From Guyanagaster necrorhizus (lineage: Eukaryota > Basidiomycota > Agaricomycetes > Agaricales > Physalacriaceae), in NCBI RefSeq assembly GCF_019112545.1, contig NW_025064901.1, positions 134,164 through 198,163 of the forward strand: a DNA stretch of 64,000 bases, in the 5' to 3' direction. The notes beneath the pieces were generated by a model that was given only the letters and a program-made list of their open reading frames with translations, was not told the DNA's origin and did no database searches. Numbering within the stretch: the stretch's first letter is position 1; every line of letters starts with the position of its first letter. The translations under genes were made by a program, and so were the position numbers. Positions 9,807-20,573 of this stretch are shown one piece after another.

Positions 9807-11019
9807 ATGGAGGAAGAGTATGTGGAGGCCATAGAAGTCCACTTGGAGTGAAAAAGGGAGCAGGAGAGAGAGGAGAAGATCTGGGTAGACCATGTGACCT
9901 AAGAGGTGCAGAGAAAGAAGCAGCAAGAGAGATTAGAGAAGAAGAGAGAGGAGGTCTAGTGGATAGTGGAAAGGCAGATGAAGAAGGTAGAGGAGGTGTT
10001 AAGAGAGGCAGCTCAAAGAGAGGCTGAGGAGAGGGAGACTGTGGCAAGGGCTTCAGCCTTGGAGGTAGAGCAGAAGGGGATGATTATGGAGGATGAGTTG
10101 CAAATGACCCTCACAGAGGCTGTTGATTTTCATCTGTGTCAAGTGCTGGTGGAATAGTTTGATTCTGGCCCTGGTCTTCACTTCAAGAGAGTGACTGGTC
10201 ATATGCCTCTAGAGTCTGATGATGAGCAGAGCAAGAGGACTGAGAGAGATGATGAGTCAGAAGAATCTGAGGGGACTCTGAAGAGGAGAAAGAGAGTGCA
10301 AGAGAGAAAGAGGAGGGTGGCAGATCCAGTGGAGAAAGGCTGTAAACACAAGTTCAGGTCAAGGAGTATAGTAGATGGCAGTGAGACAGAGGTGGTTGCT
10401 AGTCCTAAAAAGCAGGTAAAGTTGGAAGTTGCAGGGCTGGCAGAGGACAAAGAGTTGTTGGATGGTAAAAGTAAGTGTCTTAGTTTTCTTATATGGTTTG
10501 ATTTAGTATTTGTTTTCAGGGAGTTGTGTATGCTGTCATCAAGATGGCATATGGTGTTATGCACAACTGGTAACTGAAAGTGCCAGTTGAGGATGGACTT
10601 GCTCTCACTGCAAGATCAAGAAAACTGCCTGTTTGTTTAATAAGAGCATCACTGCAAGTGAGGTGATCAACAGTGTGGAGGTCTCTGCCAGTCTCTACCA
10701 TCTTTTGAAGTTTATATGCAAGTTGATGCATCATGTGGATGAGTTAGCAGATGAGGTGGCAGATATCTACAGCACTGTAGCAGGTCTCCAGGATGATTAT
10801 GGGTTGGATGATATGTCATCTTCCTTGGAGTTGTTTTTGGAGTCCAAGTTGGAGGCCTGGAAGAAGGCTCATCTGCTTTTCAAGGATGAGAAGGATCAGG
10901 AGGTGAAAGATCTGTGGGAGGCAATGTTGAAGAGGCTGGATGAAGATATAGAGAAGTTGAAGAGGTGGGAGGAGAGTTTTAGTTCTGGTGTAGGCCCATC
11001 AGATTTTGCTTTCTTGTAA
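9807..11019 (+). pseudogene. Antisense zinc-cluster/coiled-coil gene inside element C
   Basis: Lies on the strand opposite to gag-pol, between the chromodomain end and the 3' LTR. One frame runs from ATG 9807 to the stop at 11017-11019 across an intron with perfect ends (10471-10519, GTAAGT...TTTTCAG, 49 bp), giving about 387 codons with five in-frame stops. The N-terminus is a Glu/Lys/Arg-rich coiled coil (VERQMKKVEEVLREAAQREA), followed by an acidic and a basic linker (KRRKRVQERKRRV). Splicing joins the frame exactly and produces CVCCHQDGIWC, then WTCSHCKIKKTAC, i.e. CX2CX6C-X14-CX2CX6C, like fungal Zn2Cys6 DNA-binding clusters but with a long middle loop. A helical C-terminal part follows (10640-11019). 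Function is unknown; a DNA- or nucleic-acid-binding accessory protein is an inference. Confidence 0.7.
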
Positions 11020-11139
11020 AGATTTTGTATGAAATATATATAGAAAAGGCATCAGATGTTGGTAGTAGAGAAAAAAAATATAAATATAAGATTTTGACTT
11101 TTTGAAAGTGTAAAAGGGATGATTGAAATAGTATTCAGT

Positions 11140-14100
11140 GGTTAGAATTGAAATAGTAAGGTGGGGCTCCAGTGGCATCCAGAGTAATGTTGTATCAAGA
11201 ACAGAATGATTGAGTAACTTTAGATAAGAGTCCTGGTTTGCCTGAGTATTAATAGTGGAATTCTTCAATAAATTTGTTGGCAGAGAACTCAGAGGCCAGT
11301 AACCAAACAAACTCTTTATTGGTATCTTCATAGCCTAGCCACTGGATTTTGCACAGCAGTGGGCAGCAGAACCAGCAATCCAGTTTAGAGTTGAGGATTT
11401 GGGCTATTTCAAAATGTTCTTCTCTGTTAACTTTGACTAGAGGTGGTGATGGTTGGATTCAGTTAGGAATGGTGTTTTCTTCTATGGGTTCCAATTGTGA
11501 CACATAGAAGACTGAGTGAATGGACTGGAGATCTGGCAGAAGCCTCAGGATGAAGGAGTAGGAATCAGATTAGGCTATGATTTCAAAAGGACCAAGGTAT
11601 TTCTCTGAGAATTTTCTGATCAGGTGGATAGTTTTGATATGTTTGGAACTGAGGTAAACCTTGTCCTCCACTGTGAATGGAGGTGCCAGAATCCAATGCT
11701 TATCTGCTTGGATCTTGTAATGAGACTGAGCTTTGAAAATTTCATCTTTCAGTATTTGATAGAGTTTGTCAAGATCAACTGCAAAGTCTCAGACCTGGGC
11801 AGAGGCAATGTCTCTTTCAGGATGAACAGTGATGTTGAGGTGGTAACTCTTGTTAGCAAAAAATGGAGAAATTCTGGTGAATGCATTAGAGACATTGTTG
11901 TAGGCAAACTTGGCAATGAGTAGAAAAGTGTTCCAGTTGTCCTGTTGGTAGGAGCAGTAGATGTGAATGTACTATTTCAGAGTTTGGTTTGCCTGTTCAG
12001 TTTGTCCATCAGCCTCTGGATGATAACCAGAAGTAAGATAGAGTTCTATGTCAAAAGCTATGGCTAAGGTGTGAGTAAACTGAAAAACAAATTTGGAGCT
12101 GTGATCTGATGTGATATGACTGGGTACTCCATATTTGGAGAAGATATAGATAAGAAAAAGTTGGATAAGCTCCATGGAGTTAATAGTGTCATGAGTGAGG
12201 ATGAAGATGGCTTGCTTGCTAGTTTAATCTATGACTACTAAGATGATGGTAAATTCATTAGAGTCTGGTAGTTGTTCAATGAAGTCTATAGAAATGAAAT
12301 CCCATGGCTGTTTGGGAACTAGCAGAGGTTTGAGTAATCCATAAGAGTGGTGTCTAGGTGCCTTATTGTGCCCACAAACTGTGCAGGACTTAATATAGTG
12401 TCAAACATATTTATGCATCTTTGATCAGGTATAGTTCTGCTGAACTAGTTCTAATATCCAGTTTTGACTAAAGTGATCTGCCAAAATGTGGTCATGATTG
12501 TTTTATAGTATATAGAGATGGAGATTGTCAGAGTCCAAGATATAGATGCAGTCTTCAAACTGAAGGATGTTGGTTGGATTTATCAATGGACCACTGAAAG
12601 AGGGAGGATTCAGAAGTGACCTTAGCCTGATGGAGACCATCAGAGCATGTAGAGTCAAACAATTGTGCTTGTTTGATATCAGTATGAAGTTTGTTGATAT
12701 CCATGATGGCACTAGCCTATAGGGTGAGGCCTTCAAGATAGATTGCATGGAGTAATGCAGAGAGTTGTTTTTAGATGAACATGAGTTGGAAATTGTGGAG
12801 GTTGATTTGAATATATTGGCTATCTCTCTCTTTAGGATAGATGTCTCATCATCTAGTAAGCACATTCAGTTTTCCACCAAGTTTTCTAGAGCAGAACCAA
12901 ATTACTAGATTAAACTAGAATAGGTATTTGGACCAGCAGACCTGTTGGTGGGTTAGAATCTTGGTGGTGGCAAAATATTCAAGGTTTTTGTAGTCTATTA
13001 CAATGTTAATGGAGTCTGTAGAGCCTTCAAAATAGTGCTGCCAATGTTTAAAAGCTTTAAAAATAGCTAGAAGCTCTTTGTCATGGGTGTTATAGTTGAG
13101 TTCAGCATTATGGAGGCTCCAGGAGCAGAAAGCAATAAGGTGAATTTTGCCATCTTCAAGATAGATAGAGAGGATAACTGCAATTGTATAATTGAAGGCA
13201 TCAGTTTTTATTACTATCTTTCAATTGAGGATCCAGTAGGTAAGAATGGAGATATATATAAAGGCTTGTTTCAACTCATTAAAGGCAGCCAAGCATTTGT
13301 CATCAAATTTCCATAGAGTTTCCTTATAGGTGAGTTGTATAAGGGGAAGAATGATATCACTATATTCATGTATAAAGTGATAATAGAAGTTAGTGAAGCT
13401 AAGAAAAGATTAGATGTCTTTAACCTTTTGCAGCACTGGCTAGTCAACAATGGCCTTAACCTTTTTTTCAGACATGTGAAGTCCTTCAGGTGATAGGATG
13501 TAGTCTAGGTATTCTACAGAATCCCAGTTGAATTCACATTTGAAACCCTTGCAGTAGAGTCTATTAGCTCTAAGCCTGCATAGGACCTCACAAACATGTT
13601 TCTGATGATCTTCCAGATTGTCAGAATATATGAGGATATTATTAAGGTAGACTACTACTGATATATTGAGCATGTCCAAGAATATATCATTCACAAATCA
13701 TTGGAATGCTGCTGAAGCATTTGTGAGGCCAAAAGGCATGACATACCATTTAAAGAAACCATAATGGGTCCAGAAAGCTGTTTTTCATTTGTCTCCTTTG
13801 GATATGCAAATGAAATAGTAGGCATACCACAGGTTGAGCTTGATGTAGATGTGTGCAGAGCAAGCAGAGTCAAAGAGGTCAGAAATAAGGGGAAGAGAGT
13901 AATGATCCTTCTTAGAGATTTTGTTTAGGCTACAGTAGTCAACACAGAGTCAGAGTTCACTGGTTTTCTTTTTGACAAATAGGACCAAAGCTTCATGTGG
14001 AGAGCAGGATGGAGTAATGAACCCATTATGCAGATTATCACCAATAAACTCTCATAGAGCCTTGAGTTCACATTCTGAGAAAGAATAAATAGGTCCAAGC

Positions 14101-15071
14101 AGTGAAGATATTCCTTTCTCAAGATTGATTTTGAGGTCATATGGTCTGTGTTCAGATAGCTTTTTGGAGAGGGTATCACTGAAGATGTCTGCAAAATTGT
14201 GGTACTCTACTAACACTGATAAAAGATCTGCTGATTCTGCAGATGTGGCTTTGGCTCCAATATTAGGTAAGGAAGACTGCAGTGTGAACTGCTGAGCACC
14301 TTCTTCTGCACTGGCTTAGACAAATGCAGCAGCAGATATGATAGAGATCTTTGAGTGTACTTTCATAGTAAAAGACTCTGAGAGAGGATAGAAATAGATG
14401 GGTTCATACAGGAATGGAGTCTGCTGGCTATCTAAAGTGGATTTAGAATAAGGTGAAGCCCTAAAAGATGGACTGATAGAGTCCAATGGGCACAGAAGTC
14501 CTGAAATTGAGCTGAAAGGCTTGGATAGGGGTGGACTGTTGTCCTGTGGGCATGAAAGTCTCTGGGATGTGGTGGAGGCTGCAGAATCAGTTGGAGTGAA
14601 ATTCTGATAGCTTGAGTGGAAAGTGATACTGTTCTCAGCCCAGTCAATCAGTGGATTGTAGCAGGAGAGCCAGTTGTATACTAGAACAAGATTGCAAGAC
14701 AAATCCAGAGGAGTGACATAGAAGTTGATAGAGAAAGTGTCTCCAGATGGGAAACAGATGGAAATAATTGTGATTTGAGATATACAGCTTCTGATGAAGC
14801 CATCAAACAATCAAAGTTGTATGCTAGAGATGGTTTTAATGGGGATTTTATTGGCAGCTATGTACTTAGTGTCAACAAAGCAATGGCTAAAATCAGAATC
14901 AATAAGGGCAAGAAAATGCAGAATAATATAAGTTGAGGAATCATCAGGTTCTATAGTAGTTGGTAATTCTGCTGAAAGGGGAATGTGGAAGGAGTGATTG
15001 GAAAGGGATGTTGCATTGAGGGTGATGACCTCTGGTGTGTAAATAGAGTCAATGCAACCCTGAACTTGCAT
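11140..15071 (-). pseudogene. pol: Decayed Pol of element C (PR-RT-RH-IN-chromodomain)
   Basis: Read in several frames because of stops and shifts. Protease is near 14811-14950 (ALIDSDFSHCFVDTKYIAAN, where Gly of DSG has become Asp), followed by [13 protein letters not shown] near 14640-14680. RT is near 13440-13900 with VVYLNNILIYS, where both Asp of YLDD read Asn. Integrase is near 11970-12400 with CTVCGHNKAPRHHS, SIDFIEQLP, ITSDHSSKF and YHPEADGQTEQANQ, so the D,D,E triad is still readable. A chromodomain-like tail lies near 11295-11400 (EIAQILNSKLDC, KIQWLGYED). Chromodomain plus self-priming places C with fungal chromoviruses. Confidence 0.88.
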
Positions 15072-15089
15072 GAAGGAAACAGGGTTGCT

Positions 15090-16444
15090 TCCTAGTTTTC
15101 CAACTCCATAAGAGCAGTATCAACTTCAGCTGCATGACTCTTGGTAGAAGCCACTGCTTTCTGCTTGTTGCAGTCCTTGGTCTTGTGTTTAGCTCCACAG
15201 AATATGTAAAGATTGTTCTGGTACTGGTGGTCTTTTTCTTTCTGAGTAAGATAGCCATCTTTGCCTAGCTTGTCAGCATAGGGCTTAAGAGTGGTAGATT
15301 TTAGTATGGAGCTGGAGTCCAAGAAAGAAGAGTTGGACCCCTTGGATTTGAGATTAGAGGATTGGTTAGAGATCTTATTGTTCCAGTTTTCACAAGCAAT
15401 TTCAGTCTTCCAGATCCAGTAGCAAGCATCAAGTTCTTGGGCAAGAAAGTGTATATCATAAAGATTGTTTGGCTTCTCATGGTGTGCCATGTCATCCTTG
15501 ATATGGATGCAAAGGCTATGATAAAAAGTGTGGCAGAGAGAGTTATCTCCATACTCAATTTATGAGATATACTAGTTGAATTGGACTATATACTTCATGA
15601 TCTAATCTCTATTGCACATCTGAAGGTGTTCTAATGCATTTTTGGCATCTCCAATGGCATCAAAGGAGCTGAAGTTGCTATGAAGCTCATCTAAGAAAGC
15701 CACATAGGAGAATTGCCAGGCTGGTAGATTCTATGAATTGGGGTTAAGAATGTCTGGTTCAAACCAGTTAAGTGCAGTGTCAGCCAGGAAGGAAATAGCA
15801 TAGTTGACCTTATTAGCATCTGTTGCAAATACAATAGATCTGTCATTGAAGTTTAACTGAAGAGAGACAATAAAGGCCTTCAGTTTGTGAGAGTCAGAGC
15901 CATCAAATGGTTTCAGTTTCTTGACCTTGGTATAAATAGTGGCTGGTTTAAGGTTATTGAGAGAAGCAGAGACTCCTTGTAACAGGTTCATGAATTCTAG
16001 GAACATGTTCTGCTGGTTTGGATTGTTACTTCCTGCAGGGCTGTTGGAGCTGTCTGAGCCATTGGAACTATCTGATCTGCCTGGACCACTTGGAAAAGAG
16101 TTTGATGAATTACCACTTGATTCCCATTAGATAGGAGTATGAGTAGGAGTGTCTTCACCTCTGCTCTCTGAGTTTGGGCTGTCATGCATATTGCCCAGAG
16201 ATAAAAGATCTATTGAGGGGTCAGTTCAGGCACTGTACATCAGGCTGGCCCATTGGGCTCTATTAGTTGGAATGCTGGTGGTGTCAAAAGAGTTAGGAGA
16301 ATCATCATAATTAGATTGGTGGGCAGTGAAGCTAGAGTGATTGTAGGTTTCCCTACAAGAAGGTTGTCCTCCACTAGAGGCTGATCTGAAAAGACCTGGT
16401 TATTCCTTTGAGGTGGAGGCCAGGATGTCTTCTATAGAAAACAT
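15090..16444 (-). pseudogene. gag: Decayed Gag of element C
   Basis: ATG at 16444 (MFSIEDILAS), then a Ser/Asn-rich stretch, then a Gag core at 15731-16006 (LKPATIYTKVKKLKPFDGSD, NYAISFLADTALNWFEP) and a zinc-knuckle remnant near 15180-15230 (FCGAKHKTKDC) whose first Cys now reads Tyr. Several stops interrupt the frame. Unlike A and B, no long N-terminal hydrophobic segment is seen. Confidence 0.8.
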
Positions 16445-16537
16445 GTTGTGATAGGTAGGCTGAGTTTGTTCAGGATCAGTTTCTGTGGGTTGGGTAAATA
16501 TGGTGGATATGATAAAAATTTTCAACTCAAGGGTTTG

Positions 16538-16548
16538 AGTTTGAATAT
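16538..16548 (-). promoter_or_regulatory. Self-primer binding site of element C
   Basis: Two bases inside the 5' LTR. AGTTTGAATAT (plus strand) is the exact reverse complement of LTR bases 16775-16785, 11 of 11. The predicted transcript start, judged from the TATATAAG box 33 bases away, falls at the primer stretch, as in element A. Confidence 0.72.
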
Positions 16549-16550
16549 AC

Positions 16551-17039
16551 TGTTAGAAACATGCCAATCAAATGGGCTTGAGTGCACACATGGAGACCAG
16601 CAGAGTGCATGGGCATCAATGAAGCTATTAGCAATATCATCCTTGAGTCAGGGCCCAAGAATTGGAATGAAATTCTGTTAGAGAGGTGAAGAGGAGTATC
16701 TTTCAGAGTGGAATCTGATGGACAAGGAAGAAGGAGTTGAAGTGAGTACAAAGTGTAGATGACTATCCAAGTTGATATTCAAACTGAGTAGTTACAATGA
16801 TTCTACATGGCTTATATACTAATAGTAGCTAATTTCAAGTCAGATTCCATTGGGTTCCAATGTCAATATTCACTACCAAGTTCAGAGTTTAGATATTACA
16901 ATGTGAAATATGGATGTGAAATGATAATGGTGAAAATAAAATTAATAGATAATGGAAAGCAGGCAGAGTCTAGTGAGTTTTGGTGATTGAATCCATGGTT
17001 GGTTGAGGTGACACAGAGGCCAGCAGCATGCACATAACA
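16551..17039 (-). repeat. 5' LTR of element C (489 bp)
   Basis: Starts TGTTAG and ends ATAACA, followed by the AGTGT target duplication. It contains the TATA box TATATAAG (plus 16811-16818, minus orientation) and, 33 bases downstream of it, the 11-base self-primer stretch 16775-16785. Confidence 0.95.
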
Positions 17040-17248
17040 AGTGTCTGTGCTATAATACTCATTATCCTAGAGTATTGTAGTTATCTACAAAAGGGGTATT
17101 GTCTTGTTGTTGGGGTGTTACTATATATCATAAGACAGTGGTCAATTGTGCTGACTAAGGTCATTCCACAGTCCTAAATGCTGGTCTAGATGCTCTGACT
17201 AAGCATGAATAGGGGTAAAGAAAAGAAAAAAAGGTGAAAATCATAATA
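17040..17248 (-). repeat. 5' LTR of element B, outer part
   Basis: Begins with the second AGTGT copy created by element C, then continues the LTR. From about 17145 it matches the tail of the A LTR (GTTGTGCTTACTAAG..., ATAAATAGGGGTAAA...). It ends in a decayed ATA where A has ACA, followed at once by the B target duplication CAAAG. Confidence 0.8.
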
Positions 17249-17253
17249 CAAAG

Positions 17254-19080
17254 TAAATCTCTGTTTACAATTGATCTACAGATGAACAATCTCATTCTAC
17301 ACACATCTTAAAACTATCTTAAGCTCAAGTAGATTTCAGTGAATACTTAAAATATGAAGAAAACACAAAGCTTGAAGGCAAAAACTGAGCCCACAACTTC
17401 AAGTTTTCACTAGTCCCAAACAAAGACAATCCTGAAGATATTATCACCTTAAAAGCCTTAGAAATCTTCAACTTATCTAAACTCAAGAACAAGTGGATGC
17501 CTTCTCACTATGGCAAAGCAATAAAGAAGCCAGAGCTATGGATACCAGCAATAGATGCTGAGATCTGCAGGATGGAGAAATGAGATGTATGAAAGATCAT
17601 ACTATGAGAACTATAGATGAAGACAATTGACACCTGATAGGTATTTGACATCAAACTTGATGGAATCTTGACAAGCCTATTCAAAAGATAGGCAAGACTG
17701 GTGGTAAAGAGTTTCAGCCAGATCAAAGATCTTCACTACTTTGAATCATTTGCAGCTGTCATTTGATATGAATCACTCTGAATGTTCTTTGCTATTATTG
17801 CTGTGCAAGGGTTAGATTTCTGGCTTATAGATTTTGTAGACATGTACCTAAATGCTGAATCTCAGAGTGAAAACTACATGAACCTACCATAAGAGTATGA
17901 AGAAATCATAACTAGAGACTTACCACCAGGCAATTATGTCCTCAAAATGCACTGTGCAATATATGGAACAATGAATGCTGGTAACACATAGTTCAATGAG
18001 TTAAACAAATCTCTTACAGCATTCAGCCATATCCAGTCATGAGTGGACTCATATGTTAGACTCTTGAAATGAAAGAGAGAACAAATGATTACCTGCACAT
18101 ACACTGACAATTTATCTGACACATCTTCATCCAAGGCTGAGGATGAACTGATGAGGAAGGAGATAGACAAGGTGCATGATATAAAGAACCTAGAGAAGCA
18201 CAACAGCATGCTTGGGATAACCATTGAATTTGACAACTCAAATAGACCTATTTCATTGCATCAAAAGAATCTTATCACAAAGACATTGGAACATTTTAGT
18301 ATGCTCAATTGCAAGCCTAAAGCTACTCCATTACCAATTGGAATACTGATGGCATTGGATATGCAACCAAGACCAATTCCTAAGTCTAAAAAACAGTTTA
18401 TGAAAGACAAAGACTATAAAGCTGTATTGGGATCCCTGAACCACATTGCAAATAATATATATTCAGATATTGTATTTGTCACAAATTATCTCCAATATTT
18501 TGCTTCAGACTCTAGATCAATCTATTGGAGCAGAGCTATGCACATTCTAGCATATTTAAAGAGAATGATTTCATACAAGATCACATACTAGAAAAGATCC
18601 AACTCTAATAATGGCCTCACTTCAGTCAGCTATGTCAACTCATCTCATGGAGATGACAGAACTACCAGAAAGTCTACTATGGGATATGTCTTCAAGATAG
18701 CCAGAGGTCCAGTTTTATGGAGTAGCAGAGCTCAGAAAAGAGTTGCATTGTTGATGACAGAGGCAGAATACATCACTACAGTTCATGGTAGACAACAGTC
18801 TGTGTGGATGGGATACTTCCTGGACAAGTTAGAGATAATAAAGGACCAGCCTTACCCACTATGGTATGACAATAACAGCATATGGATCTTGCCAAATCAA
18901 CAAAAAGACACAGCAAATCAAAACATTTTGCTCTGGACTACCATTGGATATGAGAGGCAGTACAACTTTGTGAAATCAACATCAAATACATCCTATCTGA
19001 AGATAATCTTGCAGATGTCTTCACCAAAACTATTTCTAAGCTCCATGCAATGGATCTCCTTTGCTGTATGAGGTTCACTG
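17254..19080 (+). pseudogene. pol: Ty1/copia Pol remnant, RT and RNase H
   Basis: Continues the frame interrupted at 6758. Near 17470-17560 it reads HYGKAIKKPELWIPAIDAE, near 17800-17960 the RT core (GLDFWLIDFVDMYLNAE, LPPGNYVLKMHCAIYG), at 18085-18591 YTDNLSDTSSSK (YTDD decayed to YTDN) and HQKNLITKTLEHF, and at 18679-19071 RNase H (GYVFKIARGPVLWSSRAQKR, MTEAEYITTVHG). Stops are frequent and CpG is almost absent. This is the oldest layer of the nested stack. Confidence 0.88.
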
Positions 19081-19115
19081 GATTATAACTTCATGAGTGT
19101 CAACTTCAGAGAGAG

Positions 19116-19330
19116 TGTCAAGAGCACCAGTTGACACCCTCTATTAGATTATTCAGATGATGGTTATTCTTAGGTACATTCAGTAGTGTGATTGCTAGTA
19201 CATAAAGATTTTTTCCCCTTTAATGTATCTTAGTCTTTTATACATATTTGAGTGGAGACTGAGGTACATCTTTCTTACTTTATTGATTGGAATATTACTT
19301 ACAATATGTAGTTAGTTGTTTATTAACAAT
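19116..19330 (+). repeat. Probable copia 3' LTR (partial, right edge unsure)
   Basis: A purine run (AGAGAGAG, ending 19115) directly precedes TGTCAAGAGCACC at 19116, the layout expected for a polypurine tract and LTR start just after a copia RNase H frame. No second copy is in the window, so the right end is a guess set by the next repeat. Confidence 0.45.
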
Positions 19331-19778
19331 ATATAGGATTTTCACTTTTCTCTATTGGCCTTCAGCTGCTCACTATATATCCACTTCATTTGTATTTCAC
19401 TTATCATTTCACATACTAATTCTAGAACCTGATTTCAGTGGATAGACAGTGCCAGAGTCTATCAGACTCTGACCCAGAATTAGTTACCACTAGCATATAA
19501 GCTTGATACAATCATTATAGACACTGAGTTCAAATATCAACTTGGTTCAGCCTAATACTTTGTTCTCATCTCACTGCCTTAAAATCTGATGGATTCTGCT
19601 CCATTTGGGTCATCTTGAACCTTCACTGAACTCCACTCCCTGTGTGAATTCTGCTCTGTATTCAAATCTCTCAGGCTTTGACTCAAGAGTGATATTGCTA
19701 ATAGCTTCACCAAGTCCACATACTCTGCTGGTCTCCATGTGTGCAATCCAAAGCCCACCTATTGGCATGTTCCTAACA
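19330..19778 (+). repeat. Element C-family solo LTR, opposite orientation
   Basis: The reverse complement of the C LTR aligns along its length: CATATAAGC, TTCAAATATCAACTTGG, GACTCAAG.GTGATATTGCTAATAGCTTC (shared in blocks) and the end GGCATGTTCCTAACA at 19764-19778. The left end is uncertain (about 19320-19340), and no clear target duplication was found, so it may be truncated. It is more diverged from C than the two C LTRs are from each other. Confidence 0.65.
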
Positions 19779-20573
19779 CAAGCTCTTGGCCTTGTCATAT
19801 GTCCAACTGGGAGATACTGACACCATTTTCAACTAATCAATCTAAAGAGTATCACATTGTTGAAGTTACAGAATTATACTGCAACAAGTTCACTGTCATA
19901 AAAGCCTCTGCTGTTTGCTCAAGGAATAAGACACAACTGGCTACAATGAGAGCCTTGAGAACTGCCCTCAATGTGATTGCAGCATGTGAACAGCTGTAAT
20001 AATACAAGGGAGAGGTAGGAGGGTGATGAAAGACTCACTAGCAACTTTTACAATAAAGAGCACAGTAATACTAGGTGCAAATTGGTTAGATGTGATGAGG
20101 CCAGGAAACTGTATGAATGAGCCTTTGTAAGATGAGAATGGAAGCAGAGTCTCACCAGGCAACAGGGATTGCTGACAACAGATAGAAGAGACAGAGCCTT
20201 AATGCCTGGGATTGGTGGTTAGGGATTAAGTGACAGTGAGAGAGCAGAGCTCATCTCACCTGGAGGTGTGGGATGAAGGTGACAATGAAGCTGAGACACT
20301 GATGCCAATGTCTCTCATGAATCAGCCTCAGCTAAAGATTGGCACTGAGACAGAGATGATGCACTAGTGGCCCATTTTCATGGATGGAGCAGAGCTCCAT
20401 ATCAACAGAAATTGGAGGTGTCTCAATATTTACACAGAGGTCTACAAAAATGCTCCCTACCCTTGGAATCCACCTTTACAATGAATAAAGGTTGTGAAGT
20501 TTGTCTCAGCTAACCGGACCGAAAAGAGCAGTTTTCCTCGGCCCGACATCCGACTCTTCCCCCCAACTCGTCC
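19779..20573. other. AT-rich, CpG-poor sequence without a recognised gene
   Basis: Continues the decayed composition up to about 20505, where CpG dinucleotides abruptly return (CGGACCG, CGGCCCGAC). Short open stretches show no family motif. The last 60 bases are probably the promoter/5' leader of the pseudouridine synthase gene. Confidence 0.5.

Larger units (their letters stand above)
9074..17039 (-). mobile_element. Gypsy chromovirus-like element C, complete but dead
   Basis: Total length 7,966 bp with two 489-bp LTRs (9074-9562 and 16551-17039), each TGTTAG...TAACA, and perfect 5-bp duplications AGTGT outside them (9069-9073, 17040-17044). Minus-strand order: 5' LTR, self-primer site, gag, protease, RT, RNase H, integrase and chromodomain-like tail, then about 1.5 kb carrying an antisense gene, a short purine tract and the 3' LTR. 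All coding frames are broken, mostly through CpG loss. It sits inside the 5' LTR of element B, so it is younger than B. Confidence 0.95.
6764..17248 (-). mobile_element. Gypsy element B, internally deleted, target of nested insertion
   Basis: It is flanked by perfect 5-bp duplications CAAAG (6759-6763 and 17249-17253). On the minus strand: 5' LTR (17248-17040 plus 9073-8845, split by element C), primer site, first two thirds of a gag like that of A, then a deletion that removes the rest of gag and all of pol and joins to a truncated 3' LTR (6764 to about 6893). Without C it is about 2.5 kb. CpG sites are nearly all lost. The 3' LTR still begins TGTTAG, while the 5' LTR start has decayed to TATTAG and its end to ...ATA. 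Confidence 0.85.
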
